DNA of 64,000 bases from Psychromonas sp. MME1 (lineage in GTDB: Bacteria; Pseudomonadota; Gammaproteobacteria; Enterobacterales; Psychromonadaceae): NCBI RefSeq assembly GCF_041080865.1, contig NZ_CP160906.1, positions 1,798,001 to 1,862,000 on the forward strand. Reading direction: 5' to 3'. The notes under the pieces are model-generated. The model did no database searches. It saw nothing but the letters and a program-made list of their open reading frames with translations, and had not been told where the DNA came from. Positions 47,501 to 58,030 of the stretch are shown in pieces. The translations under genes were made by a program, and so were the position numbers. Position 1 is the stretch's first letter. Every line of letters starts with the position of its first letter.

Positions 47501-48097
47501 TTCTGCCCAAGCAATGGCATGATGAAGGTAATTTTCTTCATGAAGACGATTGGTACGAATTAGCTCGATATAGTAACGCTGCGGAAAATGGCGCAGGTAA
47601 AAGTGAGTGATCTCTTCGGCATGTTGCCTATTCCCTTTTAACAGCGCTTTTCCTAAATCCCCCTCTTTTGCACCAGAGAGTAAAATGACACCTTTGTTAT
47701 GTTCAATTAGCCACTCTTGATCTATGATAGCGCGACCAGCGACATGGCCACGTAAATAAGCTTTAGAAATTAATTCGGTAATATTTTTATAGCCTTCATT
47801 ATCCATGGCTAATGCCGTAAGACTAAACTGCTCACCTTCCATTAACTCACTTTGCACCCAAAAGTCAGTACCAACTATCGGTTTAATACCTGCTGCATGT
47901 GCTGCACCATAGAATTTAACTAGACCACAAAAATTCATTTGATCGGTTAATGCTAATGCCGGCATATTCATCGCTGCCGTTTTGCTTACCAAAGGTTTAA
48001 CTTTACTTAAACCATCGACCATCGAATAATCACTGTGCACGCGCAAATGAATAAATTTAGGCTCTATACTGGTCGTGTTATTTAGGCTATCTGACAT
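44579..48097 (-). CDS. dnaE: DNA polymerase III alpha subunit
   Basis: 1172 residues, normal length. N-terminal PHP domain ([45 protein letters not shown]), then palm/fingers with [24 protein letters not shown] and the catalytic [15 protein letters not shown], then helix-hairpin-helix ([16 protein letters not shown]) and the OB-fold ([26 protein letters not shown]). It is the replicative polymerase. It lies 12 bases after rnhB in the lpx operon, a common arrangement. Confidence 0.96.
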   Translation of the reverse strand: MSDSLNNTTSIEPKFIHLRVHSDYSMVDGLSKVKPLVSKTAAMNMPALALTDQMNFCGLVKFYGAAHAAGIKPIVGTDFWVQSELMEGEQFSLTALAMDNEGYKNITELISKAYLRGHVAGRAIIDQEWLIEHNKGVILLSGAKEGDLGKALLKGNRQHAEEITHFYLRHFPQRYYIELIRTNRLHEENYLHHAIAWAEKYQLPVVATNQVVFAEQSLFDAHEIRVCINQGYTLGDDRRPKAYSPEQYLRSEAEMCALFEDIPEALINSVEIAKRCNVTLRLGEYFLPDFPTDGMPINEFFCKVSREGLEERLAFLFDKNSPDFAEIRKPYDERLQIELDVINNMGFPGYFLIVMEFIQWSKDNNIPVGPGRGSGAGSLVAYALKITDLDPLELELLFERFLNPERVSMPDFDIDFCMDRRDEVIDHVAQLYGRDAVSQIITFGTMASKAVIRDVGRVLGHAYGFVDGISKLIPPTPGMTLAKAFVEEPRLQERYDGSDDVKELIDMCRILEGTIRNAGKHAGGVVISPTTITDFAPLYCDEEGNNPVTQFDKNDVEYAGLVKFDFLGLRTLTIIQWALDMANAHKKARGEEPIYIERISLTEPACFDLLKRYETTAVFQLESRGMKDLIRRLQPDCFEDMIALVALFRPGPLQSGMVDNFIERKHGREVVSYPDEKWQHESLKGILSPTYGIILYQEQVMQIAQVLSGYTLGGADMLRRAMGKKKPEEMAKQRATFEQGAIENGIDGELAMKIFDLVEKFAGYGFNKSHSAAYALVSYQTLWMKTFYPSYFMAAVMSADMDNTEKIVVLVAECQSMGLTIGPPDVNEGVFKFNVDQDLRIVYGIGAVKGVGEAPVEAIIEARESGGKFTDLFDFCNRIDLKRCNRRILEKLILAGALDKLGPHRAALMETLPDALQSAMQHKKAESFGQSDLFGVLTTDSNEVAHKFASVAKWPEKQWLAGEKETLGLYLTGHPINQYEAHFSAFHCTKLANLVANRRGQNSRVAGLILSMRVMVTKTGKRMGILTLDDKSARMEITVFADLLDQYEALLVSDNVIVIQGQVSEDYFNGGLKMNAREVMSIDQARERFACKLRLKIHYQQVGADFQTQLNAALEPAMGGLCPVYIEYTNQQAQVELSLGLAWSVTPSDDLLFALARLLGEENVTLHFDHIA

Positions 48098-48109
48098 AAA
48101 ATCTCTAGA

Positions 48110-48730
48110 TTATTTGGTCGCAAGAATATTTTGTACGGGTTTAAAACTTTTTCTATATTCGGCAATCACGCCATACGTTTGTAATGCTTGAAAATGCGCC
48201 TTAGTGGGATAACCTTTATGTTTAGCAAAACCATATTGCGGATAACGGCGATCTAACTCAACCATCTCTCTATCACGGGTGACTTTAGCGATAATTGACG
48301 CCGCACTTATTTCCGCAACGCGCAAATCACCTTTAACTACCGCTTCACAGGGCATAGTAAGTTGTGGACACCGATTACCATCAATAAAAACAAATTCAGG
48401 CTCTATTGTTAAATTATCAACCGCTCGTTGCATCGCTAACATAGTCGCATGGAGAATGTTCAATTGATCGATTTCGGAGGGTGTGGCACGTCCTATCGAA
48501 ATAGATAACGCTTTTTCTTGGATCTGATCAAACAGTAGAGCAAGTTTTTTTTCACTCAGCTTTTTAGAATCAGTTAAACCTGTAATCGGGTTATTTACAT
48601 CTAAAATGACAGCGGCAGTCACAACGTCACCAACTAATGGTCCTCGCCCCACTTCATCAACACCGGCAATCAGCTGATAATTTGGATAAATAATATCGGG
48701 GTAAAACGTTTCAGATTTTGCCATGCTCAT
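48110..48730 (-). CDS. rnhB: Ribonuclease HII
   Basis: About 206 residues (204 if ATG 48724 is used, which is better spaced from GAG than the first ATG). The active-site [12 protein letters not shown] gives Asp25 and Glu26; [18 protein letters not shown] and the [18 protein letters not shown] block are present. Removes ribonucleotides misinserted in DNA and RNA of hybrids. Between lpxB and dnaE as in other gammaproteobacteria. Confidence 0.94.
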   Translation of the reverse strand: MSMAKSETFYPDIIYPNYQLIAGVDEVGRGPLVGDVVTAAVILDVNNPITGLTDSKKLSEKKLALLFDQIQEKALSISIGRATPSEIDQLNILHATMLAMQRAVDNLTIEPEFVFIDGNRCPQLTMPCEAVVKGDLRVAEISAASIIAKVTRDREMVELDRRYPQYGFAKHKGYPTKAHFQALQTYGVIAEYRKSFKPVQNILATK

Positions 48731-48742
48731 CTCTACTCATCA

Positions 48743-49885
48743 CTATGGGGTCTTCAATAAATCGACAACGGCTTGAGCCGCCTGTTTATCAGCATCACAC
48801 TTTATTAATTGGTGTAACTCACTAAATGTATTGATTAATTCTTGGTTATCTTCGCTTAGTAAACGCTGCAATTCTGCAACAATGTTCTCGACTGTACAAT
48901 CTTCTTGGTTTAACTCCTTCACAACGGCTTTATCGGCAATTAAATTAGGCAAAGAAGTAAATTTAACTTTAACCAGTAATCTCGCGATCACCGCCGTAAA
49001 CCAATTAACTCGATAGGCAACAACCATCGGCGCTTTCGCTAACATCGCTTCCAGAGCGGCAGTACCCGATGCGAGTAATACTGTATCGGCCGATTGCAAT
49101 ACGGCACTGGCTTGACCATCAAAGACGCGTATATCCAATCCAGCTGCATAGTCTGCTTTCAATGATAAAAATTGCGCTTTTCGTCTCGCATTGACCATTG
49201 GCACAATAAACTTAAGCGCTGGGAATTGCTCTCCAATAATCGCTGCAGCTTGCAAAAATATTGGCGAAAGCATTTGCACCTCAGCTTTACGGCTGCCAGG
49301 TAATATCGCTAATATTTTATCCTGTTCATTAAGCCCGAGTTTTTGCCGTGCAATATTTTTTTCAGGCTGGATAGGAAGCTGGTCTGCAAGGGTATGACCA
49401 ACAAACTTACAGGGCACATTAAACCTATCATAAAAGGCTTTTTCAAAGGGCAAAAAAGCCAATACCAAGTCGGTGGCTTTGGCTATCTTATGGATACGCC
49501 ACTGTTTCCACGCCCACACTGATGGGCTGACATAATGAATTGTTTTGATATTGCGTTGCTTTAATTTAAGCTCAACCGTTAAATTAAAATCAGGTGCATC
49601 AATACCAATAAAAATATCAGGAGGGTTATCAATAAAGTAGTTAATAATGCCTTTACGAATAGCTAAAATACTACGTAACTTGCCCAGTACTTCAGCAATC
49701 CCCATCACCGATAAAGCTTCCAGTGGATATAATGCATTACATCCTTGCGCAATCATTTTTGGGCCCGCGATACCTTCAAAAATAGCATCAGGATAATGGC
49801 ATTTTAGCGCTTTAATTAGCCCTTCGCCCAATATATCACCAGATGCTTCACCTGCGATTATTCCAATTCTTAATGGTTTAGTCAT
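48743..49885 (-). CDS. lpxB: Lipid-A-disaccharide synthase
   Basis: 380 residues, GT19 family. Motifs: IGIIAGEASGDILGEGLIKALK at the start, YVSPSVWAWKQWRIHKIAKATDLVLAFLPFE and the VLLASGTAALEAMLAKAPMVVAYRVN block. Condenses UDP-2,3-diacylglucosamine with lipid X in the cytoplasm. ATG 49885 has GAAGAG five bases ahead; an upstream ATG at 49900 has no ribosome site. A strong terminator-like hairpin lies between it and lpxA. Confidence 0.95.
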   Translation of the reverse strand: MTKPLRIGIIAGEASGDILGEGLIKALKCHYPDAIFEGIAGPKMIAQGCNALYPLEALSVMGIAEVLGKLRSILAIRKGIINYFIDNPPDIFIGIDAPDFNLTVELKLKQRNIKTIHYVSPSVWAWKQWRIHKIAKATDLVLAFLPFEKAFYDRFNVPCKFVGHTLADQLPIQPEKNIARQKLGLNEQDKILAILPGSRKAEVQMLSPIFLQAAAIIGEQFPALKFIVPMVNARRKAQFLSLKADYAAGLDIRVFDGQASAVLQSADTVLLASGTAALEAMLAKAPMVVAYRVNWFTAVIARLLVKVKFTSLPNLIADKAVVKELNQEDCTVENIVAELQRLLSEDNQELINTFSELHQLIKCDADKQAAQAVVDLLKTP

Positions 49886-49908
49886 ACAACTCTTCTTCAT
49901 TTAATAGT

Positions 49909-49937
49909 TAAAAAAAAAGGCTCCAACGAGCCTTTTA
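49909..49937 (-). terminator. Intrinsic-terminator-like hairpin inside the lpx operon
   Basis: AAAAGGCTC and GAGCCTTTT pair around the four-base loop GTTG (minus strand) and continue into nine T. It lies between the stop of lpxA and the start of lpxB, so lpxB, rnhB, dnaE and tilS either need read-through or their own promoter. Confidence 0.8.
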
Positions 49938-49958
49938 AGATAACTTTAACTATCAAGT

Positions 49959-50747
49959 TTACCGTACAATTCCGCGACTCTCTGCGCAAATAAAATCGTA
50001 TAATACTTTTAGCTCAGGACAGCTATCTAATTTTGCGGCAATCTCGATTTTTGCTTGCTCAAGCGTAAGTCCTTGGCGACAGAGCAGTTTATATGCCCGT
50101 TTAATTTCCATAATCGCCGCACTGCTAAAACCACGACGTTTTAGACCAACAGAATTAATTCCCTGTGCTTGGACATAATTTCCACTCGCCATAAAATAGG
50201 GTGGAATATCTTTGTTAACCGCTGAACAACCACCAATCATTGCATATTCACCAACACGAGTGAATTGGTGTAAGGCAGATAACCCGCCAATAATAACATT
50301 ATTCGCAAGTTTGGTATGCCCTGCTAGCGTTGCATTATTCGATAAAATAATATTATCACCAAGAATACAATCGTGGGCTACATGCACATAGGCCATTAAT
50401 AAATTATTGTTACCAATGCGCGTCGTTCCTTGATCCTGTGCAGTACCACGGTGAATGGTACAACTTTCTCGAAAAACGTTATTATCGCCAATTTCTAAAA
50501 AAGTCTCTTCGCCATTGTATTTTAAATCTTGGCAATCTTCCCCCACAGAAGCAAATTGAAATATCTTGTTACCTTTACCCATTTTAGTTGGGCCTTTTAC
50601 GACAACGTGTGGGGCGATCCAGCAATCATCACCAATTTCAACACGATCGCCAATAATAGAGTAGGGACCAATTTGAACATTTTTACCGATTATTGCATTT
50701 TCGTGAATAATCGCCGTTGGGTGGATTAATGCCGTTGAATCTGTCAT
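49959..50747 (-). CDS. lpxA: UDP-N-acetylglucosamine acyltransferase
   Basis: 262 residues, the standard length. Left-handed beta-helix of hexapeptide repeats (HPTAIIHENAIIGKNVQIGPYSIIGD...) and the catalytic His in VAHDCILGDN, plus HQFTRVGEYAMIGGCSAVNKDIPPYF. It starts lipid A synthesis by moving 3-hydroxyacyl from ACP to UDP-GlcNAc. ATG 50747 overlaps the fabZ stop by one base (TAATG); the frame that reaches 50786 lies in fabZ. Confidence 0.96.
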   Translation of the reverse strand: MTDSTALIHPTAIIHENAIIGKNVQIGPYSIIGDRVEIGDDCWIAPHVVVKGPTKMGKGNKIFQFASVGEDCQDLKYNGEETFLEIGDNNVFRESCTIHRGTAQDQGTTRIGNNNLLMAYVHVAHDCILGDNIILSNNATLAGHTKLANNVIIGGLSALHQFTRVGEYAMIGGCSAVNKDIPPYFMASGNYVQAQGINSVGLKRRGFSSAAIMEIKRAYKLLCRQGLTLEQAKIEIAAKLDSCPELKVLYDFICAESRGIVR

Positions 50748-51199
50748 TAGATTTCTCTTCTTGCACACATGATCATTGCTTCGCAAACGATTTCACCATC
50801 AACTTTTGCGACACATTCAAATTTTCCCATACCACGGCGATCTTTTAAATAGATGACATGTAAATGTAAAATATCGCCAGGAACAACGGGTTTACGAAAA
50901 CGTACTTTATCTACAGATGCTAAGAAATATAGTTCATTATCAGCAGGCTTACCAAAAGTTGCGAAAGCAAGTATGCCTGTAGCCTGTGCTAATGCTTCAA
51001 CAATCATCACACCAGGAAAAGCCGGTGTTCCCGGAAAATGACCTTGGAATTGAGGCTCATTAAAAGAGATATTTTTAACACCATGCAAGGTTTCACGCGG
51101 TACATAATCTAATACTCGGTCAACCAGTAAAAAGGGGTAGCGGTGTGGTAAAAGATCCATTATCTCTTTAATATCTAGCGAATTTAACTCATTGCTCAC
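50747..51199 (-). CDS. fabZ: 3-hydroxyacyl-ACP dehydratase
   Basis: 150 residues from a GTG start at 51199 that follows AAAGGA in the end of lpxD; the longer frame to 51238 would overlap lpxD. Hot-dog fold with [13 protein letters not shown] and the active-site [21 protein letters not shown] (His and Glu). It dehydrates 3-hydroxyacyl-ACP in fatty-acid synthesis, competing with LpxA for its substrate, which explains the joint operon. Confidence 0.95.
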   Translation of the reverse strand: MSNELNSLDIKEIMDLLPHRYPFLLVDRVLDYVPRETLHGVKNISFNEPQFQGHFPGTPAFPGVMIVEALAQATGILAFATFGKPADNELYFLASVDKVRFRKPVVPGDILHLHVIYLKDRRGMGKFECVAKVDGEIVCEAMIMCARREI

Positions 51200-51203
51200 G
51201 TTG

Positions 51204-52232
51204 TTATCCTTTATTTTTTTCTTTGAATATTTTCTCAAGCTCTTTTACCCGCTTGAATAAACTGTCTATTTTTAACGTATACGCAGTCGTTTTACGCCAA
51301 TCTTTATTTTTTTGTGCTGGTACGCCAGAGGAGTAGATACCAGGTTCATCGATACTACGCACAACCATGGTGTTACCAGTAATAATAACATTATCAGCAA
51401 TATTAATATGTCCATTCATTCCGACGCCACCACCAATAATGCAATTTTTCCCTATCTTGGCACTACCTGCGATGCCAGTACTGCCTGCTACTGCGCTATT
51501 TTCTCCAATACAGACATTATGTCCGATCTGACATTGGTTATCAATTTTGACGCCATTAGCAATAATAGTATCGGATAACGCACCACGATCTACAGTGGTC
51601 GAAGCGCCAATTTCAACATCGTCACCAATAATCACTCTGCCAATTTGTGGTATTTTCACCCATTTCCCTTGGTGGGGTGCATTGCCAAAGCCATCTGCCC
51701 CGATAACACTATTGGCATGAATGCAAGTCCGGTCACCTATTTGACTATCATGATAGATAGTAACATTAGGGTAAATTTTGCATTGCTGCCCGATATTTGA
51801 GTTTAAAGCAATCACTACATTTGCTGATATTTGACAATTGTCACCAATTTTGACACCAGCTTCGATGACAACATTATCCGCAATGGCAACATTTTCACCA
51901 ATTTCAGCCGTCGGATGAATGCTCGCAGATGCTGCAATCGTAATGGGTAAACTAGGTGTTGTATCGAATAGTTTAGCCAATAATGCATAGCCTACGTAGG
52001 GATTATCCATAAAGATAGCGTTGCCTTGGTAATACGCTTTTGCTTCGTGAGGCAGGACAATGGCACTAGCCTGACATTGCTCTAGCTTAGCAAGTAATTT
52101 TTTATCGGAGACAAATGTAATATCGCCTAGGCCAGCGTTATCAAAGGTGGCAAGGCGACCGATCATTAATGCGGGCTCCCCATTTAGCTGACCATTTAAT
52201 AGCTCAGCTAACTGCTGCAAACTGTATTTCAT
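51204..52232 (-). CDS. lpxD: UDP-3-O-acylglucosamine N-acyltransferase
   Basis: 342 residues. N-terminal uridine-binding domain (about 1-100), then left-handed beta-helix repeats ([32 protein letters not shown] onward) and the catalytic His in [10 protein letters not shown]. It makes the second acylation step in lipid A synthesis. The C-terminal KERNK-type tail overlaps the fabZ ribosome site. Confidence 0.95.
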   Translation of the reverse strand: MKYSLQQLAELLNGQLNGEPALMIGRLATFDNAGLGDITFVSDKKLLAKLEQCQASAIVLPHEAKAYYQGNAIFMDNPYVGYALLAKLFDTTPSLPITIAASASIHPTAEIGENVAIADNVVIEAGVKIGDNCQISANVVIALNSNIGQQCKIYPNVTIYHDSQIGDRTCIHANSVIGADGFGNAPHQGKWVKIPQIGRVIIGDDVEIGASTTVDRGALSDTIIANGVKIDNQCQIGHNVCIGENSAVAGSTGIAGSAKIGKNCIIGGGVGMNGHINIADNVIITGNTMVVRSIDEPGIYSSGVPAQKNKDWRKTTAYTLKIDSLFKRVKELEKIFKEKNKG

Positions 52233-52245
52233 TGCAATAACCTAT

Positions 52246-52758
52246 CTATTTTTTGCTAATTTCTTTAATGATTTTATCGGAAATATCTAGTGAAGGTTTA
52301 GAAAATACAATTTGTTCACCATTTAAAATAAGATCATATCCCTCTTTTTCTGCCACAGCATTGATAACATCTCGAACCATATTAAGCGCCTTTTGCTGTT
52401 CTTCACCTTGACGACGACGATTATCTTCTTCAAATGCTTTACGTTTTAATTTATATTCAGAAACCTTCACTTCAATGTTGCGTTGCATACTCGTTAAATC
52501 GCTTTCAGCCATCATTTCAGCGTCACGATTCAGGGTCGTTTCAAGTGTTGATATTTCTTTACCTAACTTTTGCAACTCTTCATAGCGCCCTTTAAACTCT
52601 TTCTCTAACTGTTTAATGATTCTTTCGCGTTGAGGAGTTTGTTGCATAATTTTGCTCGGGAAAACCACCGCTATTTTGTCTGCTTTTTCAGCAGCACTGA
52701 ATGTTGATACCGATGTTAATGCAACTGCTAATGTCACTGCCTTAAAAAACATATTCAT
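52246..52758 (-). CDS. skp: Periplasmic chaperone Skp/OmpH
   Basis: 170 residues. Start ATG 52758 with AAGGA eight bases ahead gives a proper signal peptide (MNMFFKAVTLAVALTSVSTFSA); the upstream frame to 52827 does not. The mature protein forms a trimeric jellyfish-like coiled coil: charged heptads between about 50 and 130 (QLEKEFKGRYEELQKLGKEISTLETTL). It guides outer-membrane proteins from Sec to BamA, encoded just before it in the operon. Confidence 0.92.
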   Translation of the reverse strand: MNMFFKAVTLAVALTSVSTFSAAEKADKIAVVFPSKIMQQTPQRERIIKQLEKEFKGRYEELQKLGKEISTLETTLNRDAEMMAESDLTSMQRNIEVKVSEYKLKRKAFEEDNRRRQGEEQQKALNMVRDVINAVAEKEGYDLILNGEQIVFSKPSLDISDKIIKEISKK

Positions 52759-52848
52759 TTTGTAATTCCTTAAAATAAGTAAAGAGTCAGAAATGATAAC
52801 CGAGAATATGAAGGTTACCATTTGCAAATTATATTGATAAAAATAAAG

Positions 52849-55269
52849 TTAGAAAGTTTCACCTATATTGAATGAGAAAATTGTACTAACGTCGCCTTTA
52901 TATTCTTTAATTGGTTTTGCTAAGGTAAAAATAAGTGGTCCCATTGGTGAAATCCAAGTTAACTGCGTTCCAGCTGACACTCGAATTCGCCCTGGTTTTG
53001 AATAATCACCTAAATAGTCACAGTTATAAGAACAACTTAATTGACTGTAGTAACTATGGTCATATTCAGTATCCCATACTTCACCAGCATCAACAAAAAT
53101 ACTACTACGTACTTGGCGTGTATATGCTTCATCTAAGAATGGGAGCGGATAAATTATTTCTCCACTAATCGTATATTTCGCATTACCACCGACAGCGCTA
53201 TTACTTGCAACAATTGAACTATTACCACCATCACTACCTTTATAAATAGCACGAGGTCCTACTGTATTACTTTCAAAACCACGTATGGTTCTATAACCAC
53301 CGACAAAATAGTTTTCAAAGAAAGGCAGTACTTGGTCTTGGCCTTTATGTGTTCCATAGCCATTACCATAAGCCGCAGAGAAACGAACTAGTGTTGTCCA
53401 ATCGCCATCTTCAGTAATACGCTGGTAATTACTAAAATCATAATTAACTTTAAAATATTGTAAATCAGAGCCTGGAATAGTGACTTTACCCCCTAAGGTA
53501 TGTTTCATACCTTGCGTAGCTAACTGACCTTTATCAAGCGTGTTTCTCGTCCATCTTGCAGTAAAATCAAAGTTTTGGAAATTAACCGTTCCATCTGAAT
53601 CTAATTCAGAACTGTAGATGCTCCAAAATTTACTAATTTGCTCATAGGATTTTAACTGTGAAATACCATTATTCTCCCAACCAATACTGAAGCCCAAACG
53701 GTTGGTTTCATTAACTGGGAAACCTGAACTCAATCTTAGACCATAAGTGGTATTGGTATAATCAACAATATTAGCATCGCCAGCTGTAAATTTATCGTAA
53801 TAAATACGACCGCCGCCACTCACACCGTCTTTGGTTAGATAGGGAGTCGTATAGCTAAGATTAACACCAATGCTATATTCATTCTTTTTCGCTTCAATAG
53901 CGACTTTATCACCCGATCCAAGAAAGTTATTTTGTTGCACACCAGCAGTCAAACTTAAACCAGACTCTGTCCCGAAACCAACCCCCGCATTAAATGAACC
54001 TGAAGGTTGCTCCTCTACCTTAATCGCAACATCAACCAAATCATCGGAAAGTCGTTCAGTTTCAATATCCACTTTGGAGAAAAAACCAAGGCGATTTAAT
54101 CGCGTTTTAGATAACTCTATTTTTTCACTAGATAACCAACCACCTTCCATTTGTCGTAGTTCGCGACGTAACACGACATCTTTGGTCACTGTATTTCCAG
54201 AAATATTGATGTGGCGAACATAACCACGTTGTCCTGGCTCAACTGAAAAGTTAACCGCAACGGTCTTCGTTTCATCATCTATTTCGGGGTAGGTCGTTAT
54301 TTCAGGGTATGCATAACCTAAACGACCAAAATATTTGCTGATACTCTGTTCGGCAAATGAGATTTCAGATGCGGAATAGACATCACCTTTTTTAAAGGGA
54401 ATAAGCGAGGCAATATCATCATCTTTCCCTAATAAGTTACCAATGAATTTAACATCAGCAACTTTGTAAATGTCACCTTCTTTAATATTGACAGTGACAT
54501 AGACACCTTTTCTATTTGGTGTTAATGCAACTTGTGCTTCATCAATAGCAAAGCGAATATAACCACGGTCTAGGTAATAACTTTTAATGACCTCTAAATC
54601 ACCCGCCAATTTTTGCTTTTGATAATTATCATCTGCAAAAAAGTCCCACCAACCACCAGAATCACTTAACGTTAAACGTTTGAGGAGATGCTCATCAGAA
54701 TAAATAGTGTTACCAACAATGTTAATTTGTTCGATTTTCGCTGTTAATCCTTCATGAAAAACGAACTGTAAAGAGACTCGATTACGTGGTAGATTCGTCA
54801 CCTTTGTATCAACTTGTGCACTGTATTTACCAACGCTATGGTAAAAATCTTCGAGACTTTTAGCGATACCTGCAAGCGTTGTTCTATCTAATGTTTCACC
54901 CACTTGAATTGAAGATGCTTTTAAAGAATCAAGAATCTGTTCTTCAGTTAACTTATTATTATCAACCAAATCAATATTACTGATAGTAGGACGTTCTTCC
55001 ACTTTAAATATCAGAACATCGCCTTCTTTGTATAACTCAATTGCGTCAAAGTGCCCACTGGCATAAAGCTTTTTTACCGCCTTAGATAAATCATAATCAT
55101 CAACCGTATCACCTTCTCGAATAGGTAAACTTAACAAAGCAGCACCCAATGTTACCCTTTGTAAACCTTTAAACTGTAAATCGCTTATGGTGAATTTCTC
55201 AGCAGCGACAGAGAGAGAAAAACAACTGCTGATAATGAATGCAATTATAAATAGATGTCTATTGATCAT
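52849..55269 (-). CDS. bamA: Outer-membrane protein assembly factor BamA
   Basis: 806 residues with signal peptide [22 protein letters not shown]. Five POTRA domains (about 25-425; [24 protein letters not shown] starts the first) and a C-terminal 16-strand beta-barrel (about 430-806) with the VRGF-like gate strand [12 protein letters not shown] and the final FSFNIGETF with C-terminal Phe. It inserts and folds outer-membrane beta-barrels. The rseP-bamA-skp order is that of most gammaproteobacteria. Confidence 0.96.
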   Translation of the reverse strand: MINRHLFIIAFIISSCFSLSVAAEKFTISDLQFKGLQRVTLGAALLSLPIREGDTVDDYDLSKAVKKLYASGHFDAIELYKEGDVLIFKVEERPTISNIDLVDNNKLTEEQILDSLKASSIQVGETLDRTTLAGIAKSLEDFYHSVGKYSAQVDTKVTNLPRNRVSLQFVFHEGLTAKIEQINIVGNTIYSDEHLLKRLTLSDSGGWWDFFADDNYQKQKLAGDLEVIKSYYLDRGYIRFAIDEAQVALTPNRKGVYVTVNIKEGDIYKVADVKFIGNLLGKDDDIASLIPFKKGDVYSASEISFAEQSISKYFGRLGYAYPEITTYPEIDDETKTVAVNFSVEPGQRGYVRHINISGNTVTKDVVLRRELRQMEGGWLSSEKIELSKTRLNRLGFFSKVDIETERLSDDLVDVAIKVEEQPSGSFNAGVGFGTESGLSLTAGVQQNNFLGSGDKVAIEAKKNEYSIGVNLSYTTPYLTKDGVSGGGRIYYDKFTAGDANIVDYTNTTYGLRLSSGFPVNETNRLGFSIGWENNGISQLKSYEQISKFWSIYSSELDSDGTVNFQNFDFTARWTRNTLDKGQLATQGMKHTLGGKVTIPGSDLQYFKVNYDFSNYQRITEDGDWTTLVRFSAAYGNGYGTHKGQDQVLPFFENYFVGGYRTIRGFESNTVGPRAIYKGSDGGNSSIVASNSAVGGNAKYTISGEIIYPLPFLDEAYTRQVRSSIFVDAGEVWDTEYDHSYYSQLSCSYNCDYLGDYSKPGRIRVSAGTQLTWISPMGPLIFTLAKPIKEYKGDVSTIFSFNIGETF

Positions 55270-55456
55270 TTTATTCGTTAGTCCTTTGCAACACTTATAT
55301 TGGTGTTTTTTTATACAACGCGCTAGAGGCCGTTTTCTTATATAATCACAAGTTTCAACACAGGGAAAAAACCATTCGCGATCACGATATAATTATTATT
55401 TAAGTAATAATCGCAGTTAATAAAGTAATGTAGTGCAATTCATACAACCGTTCACT

Positions 55457-56834
55457 TTACAGTAAGTTAAAATCATTCAAAATGGCGACGCTCATTAACA
55501 TCATTAAAAGTGCAGCCCCCACCTTAAAACCAATTTCCTGAACTTTCTCGGGAATAGGTTTTCCAGTTACTAGCTCAACAAAATAATAAAACAGATGCCC
55601 TCCATCCAATACAGGCAGGGGTATTAAATTCATTAACCCCAAATTAACACTAATTAAACCTAAAAAACCTAAAAAATATTCAATACCGTAGTTGGCACTC
55701 ATTCCAGCGCCTTTGGCAATGGAAACAGGGCCACTCAAATTGGTAATCGCAACATCACCCGTTATCAATTTAACGAGCGTATCAAAGGTTAATTTTGTTA
55801 ACTGTGCAGTTTTTTCTACCCCTTTAATAACAGCATCAATCGGTGAAAACTGTAATTTAACACGGTATGACTCAGGAAATGAATCAATTAATGGTGCAGC
55901 CCCAATATAACCTTGCAACAAATCCGACTCTACCCGCCTTGCATCTGGTGTCAAGTTTAATAGCGAGGTCATTGTGCCTCTTTCAATTTCAACTTTCAGC
56001 GTTTGATTAGCATTTTTCTGAATTAGTTCAACAAATTCATTCCAATCGCTTAATTTAACGCCGTTAATAGCTTGTAACTTATCCCCTACTTGTAGGCCCG
56101 CTCTCTGTGCAGCCCCTCCTTCAACGACATCTGCTATCTCAAGATGAATATTAGGAAAATAAGGAATAAATCCTAAACTTGAGATTATCGACTTTTTTTT
56201 TGGCATCGAATGCCCAATTTTGTAATGAGACCACAAATGTTTGTGAAGGTTCACTAGCAGTTAAGCTATTATCACTATTTACAGGTTGAACGGTGATATT
56301 AAAAGCATTTTCGCCAATTTGCGCGACGAGTGCTAAGTTAAGTTCTTCCCAGTCATTTATTTTCTGGTCATTGATAGCAATAACTTGAAAAGGTGTTGCA
56401 CTTTTAACAATACTAACGGGGCTATCAACGATAGTGTCATTAATAATAGGTTTGCTGCTATTGACTCCAATCATATACATCATCGCAAAGACAATGATGG
56501 CAAGTAAAAAATTTGCCAATGGACCTGCAGCAACTATCGAAATACGTTGCCATACACTCTTTTTATCAAACGCATATTGTTGTTCATCATCGGCAACGGA
56601 TTCAACACGGCCATCTAACATTTTCACATAGCCGCCAAGTGGAATCGCTGCAATGACGAATTCAGTACCAAAACGGTCAATACGTTTATAAAGTACTTTG
56701 CCAAAACCGATAGAAAAACGATGCACCCGAACACCACAACGCCTAGCTACCCAGAAATGTCCAAACTCATGAATAGCAACTAGAATACTTAAGGCGATAA
56801 CAAATGCCGCCAAATTCCATAAACCACCTAACAT
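55457..56834 (-). CDS. rseP: Site-2 metalloprotease RseP, coding sequence interrupted at an A9 run
   Basis: The N-terminal half (56834 down to about 56202) has a first membrane helix, the zinc site HEFGH (His22, Glu23, His26), the GYVKMLDGR loop and the first PDZ region. The C-terminal half (from about 56193 down to 55457) has a PDZ domain (VVEGGAAQRAGLQVGDKLQAINGVKLSDW) and the zinc-ligand block NLIPLPVLDGGHLFYY. They lie in different frames. At 56193-56201 the minus strand has nine A: in frame one GCC-AAA-AAA-AAA reads into a stop, while with eight A the frame joins smoothly (WAFDAKKKSIISSLGFIP, matching the WAF region of other RseP). RseP completes cleavage of anti-sigma RseA in the envelope-stress response and is normally essential in this group, so I infer either transcript slippage or a homopolymer sequencing error rather than loss. 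Confidence 0.88.
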
Positions 56835-58027
56835 AAAATATCTCTTTTAATTATCTCTTTAGCCTGGCGCTTGGCATCGCCATCGACAAACAACAAATCT
56901 TCAATAGCTGTTATCTCTTGATGCGCAGTCAAATTTAGGACGCGCTCAACAAGCTGTGAAATTTGTGTAAATTTAATCTGCTTATTTAAAAATGCAGATA
57001 CGGCGATTTCATTAACTGCATTTAGTATCGTGGTAGCATGCTGCCCTTGATAACAGGCATCTATCGCCAATTTCAAACAAGGGTAACGCGCATAATCAGG
57101 CTTTTCGAAGGTAAAATTAACACCGGAGGAAAAGTCAAAAGCCCCCGCCCCGCTGTTAATTCGCCTATTACCGCCCATTACATAGGCAATAGGAATGCGC
57201 ATATCGGGATTCCCCATTTGTGCAATCACACTGCCATCTTTGTACTGTACCATTGAATGAATGACGGACTGAGGATGAATAACAACCTGCAACTGTTCCT
57301 GTGATGCATTAAATAACCAACGCGCTTCGATATACTCAAGCCCTTTATTCATCATCGTTGCGGAATCGACAGATATTTTTTGTCCCATCGACCAATTAGG
57401 GTGCTTAACTGCTAATGCGGGGGTAATTTCTGAGAATGAAGCAAGAGTCTTGTTAAGAAACGGCCCGCCAGAGCCGGTCAACAATATTTTATCAACACCG
57501 GCAGCATTTAAATCACAGGCGCCGATGCTAGTTTGTAGTTCAGGGGATAGCGCTTGATAAATGGCATTATGTTCGCTGTCCACTGGCCATAACTTGGCGC
57601 CCGATTTTAATACAGCCTCAATAAACAAAGCCCCTGACATGACCAATGATTCTTTATTGGCTAAGAATATTTCCTTACCTGCGTTTACAGCGGCCATCGT
57701 CGTTTTCAAACCAGCACCACCGACGATTGCGGCCATCACACTATCAATTTCATTGCTAGCAAGTAATTGTAACAGTTCAGATTCACTATCGAGTATATGA
57801 CAGGGTAATTTAGCTTGTTTACACAACTCAGCCAAACATAATCGACTGACTGAATCACTCATTGAAACATAGCTAGGGCGAAATTCTTGACACAGAGAAA
57901 ACATTTTATCAACGCTAGTCGACGCCCCCAATAACGTTATTTTGTATAACTCGGGATTAGCGCGACAAACTGCGAGTGTACTTGCTCCAATAGATCCTGT
58001 CGCACCTAAAATGGCCAGTTTTTTCAT
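56828..58027 (-). CDS. dxr: 1-deoxy-D-xylulose-5-phosphate reductoisomerase
   Basis: 399 residues; converts DXP to MEP with NADPH, the first committed step of bacterial isoprenoid synthesis. NADPH motif LAILGATGSIGASTLAV at the start; KESLVMSGALF and VDSEHNAIYQAL near the catalytic and substrate loops; MNKGLEYIEARWLF near residue 230. It overlaps rseP by seven bases. Its product ends as undecaprenyl phosphate made by the neighbouring uppS. Confidence 0.95.
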   Translation of the reverse strand: MKKLAILGATGSIGASTLAVCRANPELYKITLLGASTSVDKMFSLCQEFRPSYVSMSDSVSRLCLAELCKQAKLPCHILDSESELLQLLASNEIDSVMAAIVGGAGLKTTMAAVNAGKEIFLANKESLVMSGALFIEAVLKSGAKLWPVDSEHNAIYQALSPELQTSIGACDLNAAGVDKILLTGSGGPFLNKTLASFSEITPALAVKHPNWSMGQKISVDSATMMNKGLEYIEARWLFNASQEQLQVVIHPQSVIHSMVQYKDGSVIAQMGNPDMRIPIAYVMGGNRRINSGAGAFDFSSGVNFTFEKPDYARYPCLKLAIDACYQGQHATTILNAVNEIAVSAFLNKQIKFTQISQLVERVLNLTAHQEITAIEDLLFVDGDAKRQAKEIIKRDILC

Positions 58028-58030
58028 AAA

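Noticed and set aside
53870-54223. 117-codon open frame antisense to bamA
   Set aside because: Shadow of the sense bamA codons; no signal peptide, motif or ribosome site.
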